A DNA stretch of 64,000 nucleotides from Holacanthus passer (Eukaryota > Chordata > Actinopteri > Pomacanthidae), in contig JAFREQ010000021.1 in assembly GCA_025331565.1 (NCBI GenBank), positions 1 through 64,000 of the forward strand, written 5' to 3'. Every line of letters begins with the position of its first letter. Positions within the stretch are counted from its first letter, which is position 1. The notes under the pieces were generated by a model, which had not been told where the DNA came from, ran no database searches, and saw only the letters and a program-made list of their open reading frames with translations. Both the position numbers and the translations under genes were made by a program. Positions 25,701-38,500 of the stretch are shown piece by piece.

Positions 25701-26809
25701 TTATAAAACTGAAAGCTTTTAATAATTCATGATGGAGGGTTGGGTTAATGCAGGTATTTGTTCCCCGATGAGTCCTGTGTTATATAAATCACATTATCGC
25801 AGAATCAGCAGTGTTGTCATATGCTATATGGCCAAAAGTATGTAGACACTATATTGTTTAGTGTGCCTGTGGTCTGGAACTGGTTTTCGTGGTTTAACCT
25901 GAATGTTTTTGTCTTCTGTAAAAAAGTGATTTCTTGTTATTGAGTGCCAACCTCATGACTTGTCAATGGGCCCCTTTGTTGCAGTGTAGGGAAATCTATA
26001 CATACATATAGGGATATTTTAGACAATGGTGAGGTTCCAACTTTGTGACTTATCTGTCCCTATGCGCAAAAGCCTGGTCCATAAAGAAAATGATTTCCCA
26101 GTTTGGTGTGAAAGAAGACGGTGGTTCTGGTGAAAGTCTGAGATTAACAGCCAGAGTCTCTTATGTACACTCACAATATATTTATCATATTTAAGTATAA
26201 CTGAGCTTGAATGTGATGATTTTAGTCGGACATGAAGCAGGTATCTGACAGTGTTGACAGCTGATGTGCTGGTGGCCTCTGCTTCAGTGATTCACCAAGA
26301 ATCTGGATGATGGTCATGTTTGTTGTTGCGTCTTTCTCTATTTTCTCCCTTTAATTTTTTCTATTTATCTTCATTCCAAGCTGAAATGAGGCCAGTACAA
26401 GAGCAGTGTCATTTTTTTAAAAGGACATGAGGATACAGTCTCTCATCAAACTGTAAATCATATCCACATCTCTGCTCTTTCTGGTGTATTTATAATATGA
26501 ACACTATGCAGTTATATGTTGGTTTGGGCTCATATACCAACACGAAATGAACCTGGTCTCATGTCAACCTGTTTCCCTCCAATAAGCTGTTGAAAGAACC
26601 TCATAAGCAGTTACAAATGACAGAGTTTCACAGATGTTAATTCAGTATTAATGCAGTTTTGATAGCCTCCTCTCTGAGGTCACAGCCTGTTAATGGACTG
26701 TTGTCGGTCTCCAGACGAACGAGCGTCTCTCGCTGTGTCTCCTTGTGCAGAGCAGTGCTGCAGTGCTATTCTGGAAGCCCGGCAGCTCCGAGTGAAGGTC
26801 GCTACAAGG

Positions 26810-26864
<55 letters not shown>

Positions 26865-26969
26865 GTGATTCCATCTGTGCATATTTCCATATCTGTATGT
26901 GTTTGAGTGTGTGCATGCACGTGTTTCTGTAGGTGATTTTGGATGGTTGTATCCTTGAAGTGCATGTGC

Positions 26970-27003
<34 letters not shown>

Positions 27004-30000
27004 GTGTGTGTGTGCAGGAATTAGACTGTGGCAGATGGCTGCTGCAGCAGTGAGGGACTCACCTTGACTGTCAGAGTCCCAAAGACTTCAGTTTAACTCT
27101 GCACAGACTCCCACCTGCAAAACATGAGACTTTATTTTACATCCAGAATCTTTTCTCTTTATGTTGTGACCATAATATTCCTTCATAGTAAAGAGCAGCT
27201 TTCTTTGTCCTCCTTCCTGTCAGATATGAGCTAGATTCAAACTCTGGCAGAGACAACAGTCTGTCTGTCTCAGTTATGGTGGTGAAACGATTGTGACGGT
27301 GTTTATGTGTGACGGTGAGGTGGATGTCGGCTTTGTGAATGTCACCCTAACTTACTGTGGCAGCACTGCAGAGGTAGTGACTGCACCAGGTCACCTTGTT
27401 GCTTTGACCACTAGGTGGCAGAAGAGGACAACAGTCATGCTGTTACATGCTTTTTTCCAGTCTGATGCAGGTGGTTTCAGCTTGTTAGACACACATTTTT
27501 CTCTGAAAGGTTCAAAACAGCAGAGCAGCTTCTTTTGTTCTCTTTACCGTCTTTAAACATAAACTCATATTTTTCTCTCACTTCCTCTTTATGTGGGAAC
27601 TAAATCACACCGGACTCCAGGTGAATGTTTGCTCAGCACTGATCTTATCACAGCTTTATCACTCTGGCAGCCCTGGAGCTGTGGAATCCAGGAGGGAGAC
27701 GAGGAGACAAATATTTCTGAAGGCTTGTCCGTACTTTGATAAAAGTTGGAATTTCACTCCCCTTCACCTCCTCCCTCCCTCACACCACCTTTCAGTCAGA
27801 CAGTGGCTCATTGTGCAGAGCCGCCTGGCGGACCGAGAGGGGCTTCACTTGTGCGGGGATGCCGTTAAAGCCGAGGCTGACACCAGGAATTCTCTCAGGA
27901 CCTCTCGGCTTTGTGTCGGCTCTCGACGAGACAATGCAAACAGGTGGCGGAGCCCGAAACTGGAGTGCCAGCTTAATCTTTTGATTATGAACAGTCCTGC
28001 AGGCCCTGATGAGGCGGACGCTGTAAACATACTCTACAATGGCTGCAGACGTTGACAAAAGGCACCTATTCTTCCCTCTGGGCAGTTGTGGTTGTAGAGG
28101 AAACACTTTAGAGGCTCACACCCAACAGATATCGCTTAAACCCGACACCTCCTGTCTTTGTTTTCTGTGTAGGTGTGCTAAAAGCTCACAGCAGAAACAA
28201 GGTAGAGTCGAATTTGTACAACACCCAAAGGATGGATGAACTGAGTGTGTGTAATTGGAGGCGCATTGAGAGTGAGGAATGAATGGAGGCTAGAAAAGGG
28301 GAAGGGAGGAGGATTTTTAGGCAACAGACGAGCCAAGTTTCATGCCACGCTTCGAATCCAAGGTCAGCAGGGGACAGTGGGAATTTACACAGTGGAACAG
28401 GGAGGGAGAGAGAGGGAGGAGTGAAAAGAGGGAAGAGAAACAACAGCAAACAGACTCAGAGGGAAAAAGACGGAGAAGGAGAGGCACCGCAGGACAAACA
28501 GCTCTTTTACTTTGGGGGAAGGAATCTGGCTGTGAAGATCAAATGACAGCAAACACAGAGGGAGAGTGAGAGAGCGGAGGACAGACAGAGGGGGACACAT
28601 GAAGTCTCAGTCAGACTCGAAACCAGAGCAGAGGAATGTCAGAGTCCACGGGCCTCTCGGGAGCGACTACAGGTGTTCCTCTGCGTTAGCGCTCACTTCC
28701 TGGACCGGGCGGTGATGCGTTCGGGTCACGAGGTCAGGAGGAGCCGAGGGGTCGGTTCGAGGCGAGGTGCCGGTCAGGGGACGGCAATGAGGACCCAGTC
28801 CGTCTTCTGCTGTCACGGTTCGTCTGCCGCCGGAGAGGAGAGGTATTTGTCGATTAGGCGGTCTTGCCACAGGTACGTCCACACCCAGGAACCTGTCTCA
28901 CCTGTCTGCCATGTGTATTCGAGGATTTAAATATTATATTTCGCCAGAGGGAAGATTACATGTTTATTTAAGTGTGAGGAGCCGTTCAGACTCATCACTC
29001 CTGAACCCAAAGGCCTCTGTGCTAAAGCTAAAGACTGACATGTGCACTGAAACTTTCTGTTTGCTCTGCACTCATTTTAATTTTCACAAATGCCAGCAGG
29101 GACCATCCTGACTGAAATATCTCAACTATTGCCATAAAATTTTATACAGACATTCATGGTCACCATGAACCAAATTTGCTTGGGACATTCATGATTCCCA
29201 GATGATAAATCCTGACGATCCTCTGACTTTTACTCTAGAGCCACCAGCAGGTCAGAGTTTATACTCATCCAGTGAAATATCTCAACACGTACTTTATGGA
29301 TTGATATAAAATTTGGCTGAGACATTCATGGTTCCCAGATGATAAATCCTAACTGACTTTTACTCTAGAACGACCACAAGGTTCATATTTGTGTTTTTGA
29401 GTGAAATATCTCAACAATAATTTCATGGATTGCCATGAAATTTGGTGCAGACATTCATGTCCCGCTCAGCATGAATTGTCTAATCTTTGGTGATCATCTG
29501 ACTTCCCATCTAGTGCCACCATCAGATCACAATGATTTTTTCCCCCCAGTACTTGTATATGAATGACATAGAGCAATGACTTTCCCATGAGCCTCAGCTG
29601 TATTTTGTCTTTCGTGTTAATGTGCAAATGTTAACATGTTAACACGCTAATCTAAGATGGTGAACATGATCAACGTAAGTCACTGTGAGCATGTTAGCGA
29701 GCTGATGTTGGTATTTAGTCTGCAGACTCTTGTTCTTCTTTGTACTCACAGTGTGAACTCACTTTGTGAAACTAGCCCTTGTAGTTTTCTTAAGCGGTCA
29801 GCTTGTGTTACTGTTTGCTGTGGTGTGATTTTTCCTGACTCGCTGACAGTGGAAGGATGTGTAAGTGTGGGAAGCGAAGCCCTTGGACTGTGGGTTTTGT
29901 TGGCTTGTTCCTCATGCTGAGAAATCCAAATGAGAGCTGCACTTGTTCAGGAAGTGTTTCTGGCTTTTTTGAATACGACTCTCAGCTGTCGGACGGTCAT

Positions 30001-33000
30001 TGTTTTCTCCGGCCGGCTGCCGTGACCAGAATCGTCACACGGCTTTGGACAGCGACTAATGTCAGCATCATGTCGAATCCTAAGTGACTGAACTCAGAGG
30101 CCTCGTTTCTGTCATCTATTCCAGAAAAGCCGGAAAGTTAGTCTCCTTTTAGCTCAGTGTGACATAACATGCTTAAATTATTATCACAGAATAATTCAGA
30201 TGTAATAAGTTTTGCACCTCTGAACTGGCTCATGCTTTGAAGGGGCTTAATTAGGAAGTGATAAGAGGAAAGTGAGAAAGCTGGCAAAGAGGAGATTTTG
30301 AATGCCGTTATTAACGTGATCGAGCCAAACGACTGCATATGTTCTGTTATACTTGTTACTAAATTAATGTAAAGTATATATACATATCTTTGTTTACTAC
30401 TGCAATCATTCATTTCTGCTCTCTCTAACTTTATTCTTCCATCCCTGTGTCTTTGAACCTCCTTTATCATCCTTCTCTATCCTCATTCATCACGTTTTAT
30501 TTTACCGTATTTAACAGATATGAATTTTTCTTCTGAGCTCCTTTCTCTTGATCAGCCTTCCTGTCTTCTTCTCCTGTATGTATTTTACTATTCTTGTCTT
30601 AAAACAACACGTACAGCTGGAAACTCTAATTTAAGATCAGCGCTGCACAGATCAGATATTAGTCTTATTAAATTATTTATATAGTGGAGTTATTAGTTTT
30701 ATTATTATATCACCATCATTCTTTGTTCCTCCTTTTATCTCTCTTTCCTTTTCAATTATTTACCAATCTGTAATTTCCACTTTCCTCTCCTGGTTCTCTG
30801 AAAATGTTCTTCATTTCCCATCTTTCTCTTCCTTTCAATATCCTTTTCTGTGTCTGGTTTTAATCACTCGCTCTTCCTGCCCTCTCTCTGACCTCTGACC
30901 CCTCCCGCCCTCCTCTCAGCAGGGAGAAGGCCCGCCTGGCGACAGATTCGGAGCTGGACCAGGACCTCAGCGAGAGGCTCGGTCTGGGCAGCAGCGACAC
31001 CCTCACCAACGGCAGCCACCGCGCCGATGTGGCAGCGGCCAAACGTTTGGCCAAACGACTCTTCAACCTCGATGGCTTCAGGAAGTCGGATGTGGCGCGA
31101 CACCTCAGCAAGAAGTGAGCAGCTGGAGAGTTACTGAGTTGTGGCAAAGCCTTAAGTGTCGTAAAATCTCCAACGTGATCTTCTCAGCTTGTGGAGGACA
31201 CATGTTGTAATCCCGCATGTGTAATTTAATTCACATTTGGCTTCTTCTCATAGCTGCCATCCCAAACACTCGACCAACCACCTGCAAACACACAAGTCAA
31301 CTCTCAATGAAGCCTTAAGAAGCTTCACAACCACAAACAACCACTTCAATGACCCTAAAACCACACTGAACACCAACACTGAGGAACAACTACACTGCCA
31401 GATTTATCAGCTCAGAACAGCAGACAACTAGATGTTATATAGCAAATACTTTGAACAAATTATCAGCTGGTCAGTCAAGCAATGGTCCTGAAAGCCAAAG
31501 CTACTGGCTGTATGAGCAACCACTGCTAACACTCTGCAAGGATTTAGAAACCACTGTGGAACCAACAGAACATGTTTTACAAATGGCCTACACAGAAAAC
31601 AAGCACAAATACAACAAATGCACAACATTTACTAACTCATCGTGCTTCGACAAATACAGCATGTCTTCCAAATACAAAAAAATATAACATGACTTTTGGC
31701 ACAATCTTTCTCCCGTGCAGCATTTTTATCACAAATGTCCTGACTAATTCACTCAACACATACATGCACAGCAGGTGGCGCTATGAGTCGATTTAAATGT
31801 GCTGGGAGGTTGAGCCATAGCAAAATGTAGCAGAGCAGACAAGACAAATTTCTCCACAAGGTTTTTTTAAAATTCATGTTAGAAATATTTTGTGTATTTG
31901 TTTGATCATTAACACAAAATGCATTAGTTTTTAATGGAGTTCTGTTTTTGCAAATTACACTGAGTTCGTTAGTGAATGTTTGGTTTTGGCAGGAAATGAG
32001 CAACTTCTTCAGATGAGATATACCTTTATTTGTCCCACAGTGGGGAAATTTAAGATGACGCCCGAACAGGGACTTGAACCCTGGACCCTCAGATTAAAAG
32101 TCTGATGCTCTACCGACTGAGCTATCCGGGCTCTTCAGCAACTCCTCAGTATCTATCTGCCACAGTTCTTCTACCAACACATCGACTATGAACTATTACT
32201 ACTATTATGAACTGAATAGTAAAAACCAATAGGTTTTAATAATAAATAAGACACTATATGCGGCACTTCTCTCAGCCAACATGTTAACTCTGAAACTGTA
32301 GCTTCTTTCTTCTGCATCTTATGTTTATTTAATGACTGATAATCTACCAGAGCCGGTTCAGTTTCCTGCACATTTACTGTACGTCCGTGTGAATTCTGCC
32401 GACAAAGTGCTGTGTCTCAGTCCATCTGCATTCTCCCAGAGCTGCGCAGCTCAATCAGCCCGTCGGTCTGTCAGCTGCTCGCTCGCTCGTGCTGATGAGA
32501 AAGAATCTGGGATTAAAGGGTTTCCTCACTTTCTGACAGATGCACCCTGTGAATCTTTTTTTTCTGGCCTCCGGTCTGCGACTCCAGCTGACGGTGCCAG
32601 TACACACACACTGACAGCCCAAACTCATTCACTGAGCTTTTGAACGTTTCATTGACATTCTGTGCTTTTATGGTCACTGGATTTTATTGCTTGTTCCTTT
32701 TCTGTTGCTATATTCCTCCTTATTTTATTCATGTCTCTGTTCACAGTAATGACTTCAGTCGTATGGTAGCAGAAGAGTATCTGAGTTTCTTCAACTTCAC
32801 AGGCCTTGCTCTCGACCAGGCGTTACGGTGAGACACACTGTTTAATAAATTCACTGAACATAATAATACATATAATTACAATACATATTCAATATACTGG
32901 TTGTAAGTTGTTGTATTTTCCAAACAAAACAATAAATTATCATGATCCATTCTCATGATTAAAGAATGAGTATTTGCATTTTTAAATTGTGACTGTGTCA

Positions 33001-35552
33001 TTTGCCTCTCATATAATTTTGAATCCTTCTTTCTGTGATTATTCGACCTGATTTAGATGAAAAGCTGCAGACATTTTGATTTTATCTTTGTTTCTATGTA
33101 GTTGATACTGATCACTGCTGAACAGCGCCCTCTAGAGGGCAGCGGTGTCTTTGCATTTAGAGTGAGTGTGTACAGTATGTACAGTAAGTCATGCACTCAA
33201 CGTATGTTGACTTAACAGAGGTTCATATTGTATTTTGTTTTGTGTCACTTTTATTTATTCAGATACATATTTTCTACTCATTTATACAGTTACACACATT
33301 CAGGTTTGGTACAACTGTAGTAATTTGCTTTGATGCATTTTTATATCTGCTTAACCTGTGATGTAATGTCAGCCGTTGCTGAAGCTGTGCTGTGTTTGCG
33401 GCTGCAGGACTTTCCTCCGGCAGTTTGCTCTGATGGGGGAGACTCAGGAGAGGGAGAGGGTGCTGTCACACTTCTCCAAGCGTTACTTGGACTGTAATCC
33501 AAGAGTCCTACCATCAGAGGGTGAGCACGCAGACGAGTGTTTCCACACACCAATATATCTGTTCCTGAATATTTGATACACTCAGACATCGTTAAAGCAG
33601 CTGTAATCAGTTTTTTATAATAACAATGTGAAAACAGTGTGTAATTAATTAAAAGGGATGCAATAATACTAGTAGAGGACAAACATGGCATTTAAGTGTC
33701 CGTAAGTTGACGGTATATAGTATTTAAATTATGAACGTATGAATATTAGAAAGCGTATAGTTTAAACTGCCTCTCTATGAAAAGTGACCTGAGATAACTT
33801 GAAGTGAAATGAACTGAAAATTGAGAAGTAGTTTTATTTCTAAGCTGCTGTTTTCTTCCTTAAGATGCCGTTCACACTCTCACCTGTGCTCTTATGCTGC
33901 TGAACACTGATCTACACGGTCAAGTGAGTAACAACCAGTGTATGAACGTGTGTTTCTGTCAGTGCGATGTGTGTTCATCTCTGCGTCTATGTGTAAAAGG
34001 AGTGAGTGTGTGGATGCTGCTGCTGAGCTCAGTCAGGAAAAGGATAAACAAATCAAATACAAATTTTAAGAGCTGGTTTCTCCTCAAAGGCCCTTTGTTA
34101 AACTCTGAAGCCTCTTCGCCTGATCGCCAGCTGATCTGGTCCGCAGGTCCGCCAGCTGAGCTCCTTTCACCGTCATTAATCTGCTGCCTCTATAGTCAGA
34201 GCCTCCGTGTGCAGATCTGGGCCATTGGCGGCTCGGCTCAGCGATAGTGCAGCTCTGCGGATGAATGATTAATTAAAGTGGCTGTAGAGGTGACTGGATG
34301 GGGGATCAGCTCCTGTAGGGGAGAGCATCAGGAAAGTTTCGACAAATGTTAACAGATATAGTATAAGTTTGATTTCTGTTGTGACTGTGATCGTTGTCAT
34401 GGCGCATGTGTCACAGTCAGAGAAGAGATTGATTCATATAGGCTGAGACGTTTTGTCCAGTTATAATGTCTAAAATTCCCAACATGATTAGTTTCCCTGA
34501 GTCCGATATGGCAGCTTCAGATTGTTTGTTTTGCCAATAGTTTAATTTAGACAAAAGCAGTAAATCCTCACATTTGACTGTCAAAACTGCTTCACTTGTA
34601 ATTGTAGTTGATTAACAGATTATTGAAAATCGATACTACTGCTGATAAGATACCTGAATTTCAGAACTGATATGAAACCAAACTTTATTCTCTATCTTTC
34701 TTTGTTGTTGTGTTTTTCTTCACAACATTTCTTCATTCAACAAACTTAAATATAACATAATATAATATACCTAAATATTCTTAATTCTAAGTATTCTTAA
34801 ATACTCAACACAATCAGTCATGAAAGTTCTTTGCCTAAAAAAATACTCTAAAACTGGAAATTTTGATTTAAATCAGAAACCATCTGATCAAAGTCTAAGT
34901 AAGTTTTAGAATCTGAATCTGACAAAAAAGTGTTGAGATTCAGTATCTGTAGTGACTTTTCATTTCAGCACTAATCAACATCATAATTATCACTGTCGCC
35001 ATTATTATATGAGCTGTTCTTTTCAAACATTACTGCAAATATATTGAAAAATTATTTTCCTTGTTTTTTAATTGACCCCCAAATTGCTTCTGTTTAAATC
35101 TGTCCAGCCGGTGTTGTGATCACATTTTTGAATATGTTCACTTATAATGGACAACAAGAACAAAAGAGTCTGTGATTGTAGTTAACGACTCTTTCAATTC
35201 ATCATTAATTTAATTCAAGAGTAGAAGAGACTTCATTCCGTATCAGCTCTTCATAGACAGCATATAAGAACTTTTAATAGCAGAGAAAGGTGCTTTAAAA
35301 TTAATTAAAGATTGAATAAAAACTCAGTGAGTTAATTGAAATAGATCACATCAAGGAGGCAGTTAGTGTTAAATACAGAGTACGAGGAACGTGTGAGTGT
35401 CAGAATGAAAGTAAATTTATATTCTTCTCTTTTCAGAACATCGGCAAGAGGATGTCGTGCACGCAGTTCATTGGCAACCTGGAGGGACTGAACGATGGCC
35501 AAGATTTTCACAAGGATCTGCTTAAAGTAAGCTACTTTCAAGTCGAAAATAG

Positions 35553-35591
<39 letters not shown>

Positions 35592-38500
35592 TCATACACA
35601 GACACACATCCCAAATGAGAGCAGGCGGACTGTGTGTGCCAGCATTGTATTGTCCCTCAGATCTGTGCCTGAGCCTGGCTGTCTGGCCTGCGCTCGCTGC
35701 CAGCTGGCATCCACCTCATCTCCAGAGGCCTCCAATCAGAAGCCTGCCTGGGCCCGCCACTTCCTGGTACGATCCGGCTACGGCGCGGGCTGGAAGACTA
35801 ATTGTTATGTGATCTGGAGACACGGAGATTGAGACGTAGCCGCCCTCCGGGTATCTGTACGTGACTTCAGCAGCATTAGATTAGACCCCGCGAGTGCGGT
35901 TGCAATAGATCGTGAACCATCAGCCGGGGTTCAGACGGAGGCCTGGGGCCCCGTGATGTGGCGAAATAACCCAATCAGTGGGGGCCGCCTGTCCATTGGT
36001 GCGCCTAATGATGATGCCGCTGATTAGTTTTTGTCTGCAGAGTGGTCCGTCAACATGCCGCAGGGCCCCGGAGTGCAAGTCAACAAGTTGTAATGGGCTA
36101 TTTATAATGCATGAGGGAGGGAGAGGGAGGCCGCGTCCGTCTGCGGAGATGACGGGAATGGATTCTGAAATGAAAAGCTGCGCGTTATTAAGGGCAGATA
36201 GCGATCCACGCTGCGGCCATGTGACCGCGAGCTCAGCGAGGAACAGAGGAGGAAGACGCAGACGTGCATTAGCTGTTTTATTAATGTTTATACAGATCCA
36301 GGAACAGCGGTTTTAATCGTGCCCTCCACTTTCCACAAGCTCCCGCTCTTTTATTCTCTTTCTCGCTCAATGAGACTCTTTTCTCTCTTCCCCTCGAGCT
36401 ACACTCTCCTTTCTCTCTCTCCCTTGTTCTCGGAGTCTGTAAATGTTCGGCCTGCCCACTCGCTCTCGCTCTTATCTTGGCTCCGTTAAGCTCCGGTTCA
36501 GTTTAATCTTTATCTCCAGACTGCGTCTCTCTGCCACCTTTATCCACACTCGTTCACCTCCACCCAGTTCTGCTCTCTCTTTTCTTCTTGCCTCCTCTCT
36601 CCTGACCCGTCGTCTCTCTCCTGAAGCTCTGTCCTCTCCTTTACTCTCTTCTCTTCTCTCTTCTTGTGCACCAGCTTTTCTTAAATCCATTTCTAAGTTG
36701 GAGCATAATGTCCTGTCTGAGGTCGTTTCAAACAAGTGATTCACTAAATCAAGTTGCACTATTATTATTATATTATTATTGTTGCTGTATTCACGCATAA
36801 GAGATCCCTTCCTGGTGCATATACATTGTAAGATATGTGAGAAAATGCTTCTAATATTCAGCTGAACCGACCGTAATGTGAGGTTTCAGTCTGAGTTACA
36901 GTTACAGTAAAAGCAATCAGCTGTGTGAACAGGAAGTCGCTCCGGCATCAGGACAAACATCAGTAACAAAACCTCCAAAAAGCAGATTTATGCAGCCAAG
37001 TGAAATATTAAACTTATAGTAGCTACAGATCCTTTATATGTTTCAGGATTAATGGTGTTCAAGTATCAGAGGGACAAACCATGTTGGTCTTTTTCTTACT
37101 GGCACAGCGTTTTGTAATTTGATCTTCTTTAATCTTGCATCTTTAATAGTGTGTGTTCATGACCAACTGATGATTAAGCTGGTTAATCATGGATGTTGAA
37201 ACATCCTCGATGTTGAAACTCTTTGTCGTAGTTTGAACATTGAGCCATTATACAATAGATCTTAAAGGAGAACTCCATCAATCTTTCACATCAAAGTCTG
37301 ACTCCATGAGTAAAGTTGTATGAAGCCGTCAGTGTCTCCAGAGGGAGCTGTGTGAAGTCTGACAAATGTCAAGCGGTTGAGTTGCATTATGGGTAATGAA
37401 GAATAAAAAAGATGATATCTGTGGTTCTGCTGCGTCGATTTTGATTTTGATTCGCCTGGCTAACTCAACTTGAGATGCTATGCGCTACTGGCATGTGCTG
37501 CACTTACACAATATAACACTTAACATGATTGTTGTGTATTGCATATTGTTGCCGCCCTGGTAGCTCACCTGGTGGAGTCTTTACTGCAGCAGCCCAGGTT
37601 TGATTTGCTGCATGTCATCTCTCTCTCCTGCATTTCCTGTTTATCTCCACTATAAAGCAGAAATAATCATCTTTAAACCTGATCATTAAACTTTATTTCA
37701 ATCAAGTGTCAGATCAGATATTTCAGTCATATTCATGTTACGCTCTTCAATCTAAACTGGTCACATATCAGGAGGCGAGTTTGGTCAGTTGAATACGCAG
37801 CAGCTACACTTGGCTTGGTTGCTCGGTGTAAAGTGTAAATCTCTTCTTAGTAAAGTTATAATTAGGCCAAGTTTGAGCCGCAGTCCAGCTGGTGTAACTG
37901 GCTCCAGAACCATCTCCTCGTCTTTCTCTCTTATCTCTCCATCATTTCCTGCTACAAAATGACTGCCATTCCTCCTCCCGGCCTCCTTGCATCCCTCATT
38001 TCCTCCGCTCGTTTTCTCGCTTTCCCATTTCCCCCTTTGTGTCTGGTATCTGTTGTTGTATGTGCTGTAAATACATTAGGAAGGAGCGTGAGAATCCCTC
38101 ATCGTCTCCCTGCTGCTCCTCCTGCACCAACACACACAGACTTCAGATCTCACACGTTCTCCAAACTCAGGACTTGTTTTCTCTGTCACCATTTTGCAGC
38201 AGCATCATCGCGACCATCACGTCCTTTGTTTCTCTCCCATCCTTCTCTCCTTCTGTCCCTCATAACTTCCCTCATCTCTGGGTTTAAAGTGGTTTATTTT
38301 CATCCAAGTACAGCAAATAATCACGGAGGCTTTACAAGGCTGGGAAAAGGAGAAAATATTTATTTATTGCTCGATTTCGCAGCAGCAACTGGTGCAAGTT
38401 TGTGTTCATACGAGCTGAAGGGATGTTAATGTCTGTCAGTGCACACGGAAATATCTCAGCAACTGTTGGATGGATTCCCTTGAGATTTTGACATTCATGT

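Larger units (their letters stand above)
25379..30919 (+). other. psd intron 4
   Basis: Contains a decayed Tc1-like fragment (25825), two (GT)n arrays (26813, 26968), a strong CTCF-like motif (27408), the candidate alternative first exon (28.6-28.9 kb) and a tandem dispersed repeat (29.1-29.5 kb). The open frame 27591-28055 has no recognisable domain and I do not call it a gene. Confidence 0.7.
31115..32746 (+). other. psd intron 5
   Basis: Contains a CTCF-like motif (31768) and a minus-strand tRNA-Lys sequence (32059-32131). The frame 31237-31431 is short, Thr/Asn/His-rich and unrecognised, and I do not call it coding. Confidence 0.7.

Noticed and set aside
27591..28055. 154-codon plus-strand frame in intron 4
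   Set aside because: No recognisable domain and no paired splice signals; the neighbouring 28.6-28.9 kb segment is the better exon candidate.
32059..32076. Retroviral-type Lys primer-binding site
   Set aside because: The match extends over the whole 73-nt tRNA, and no long terminal repeat is visible beside it.
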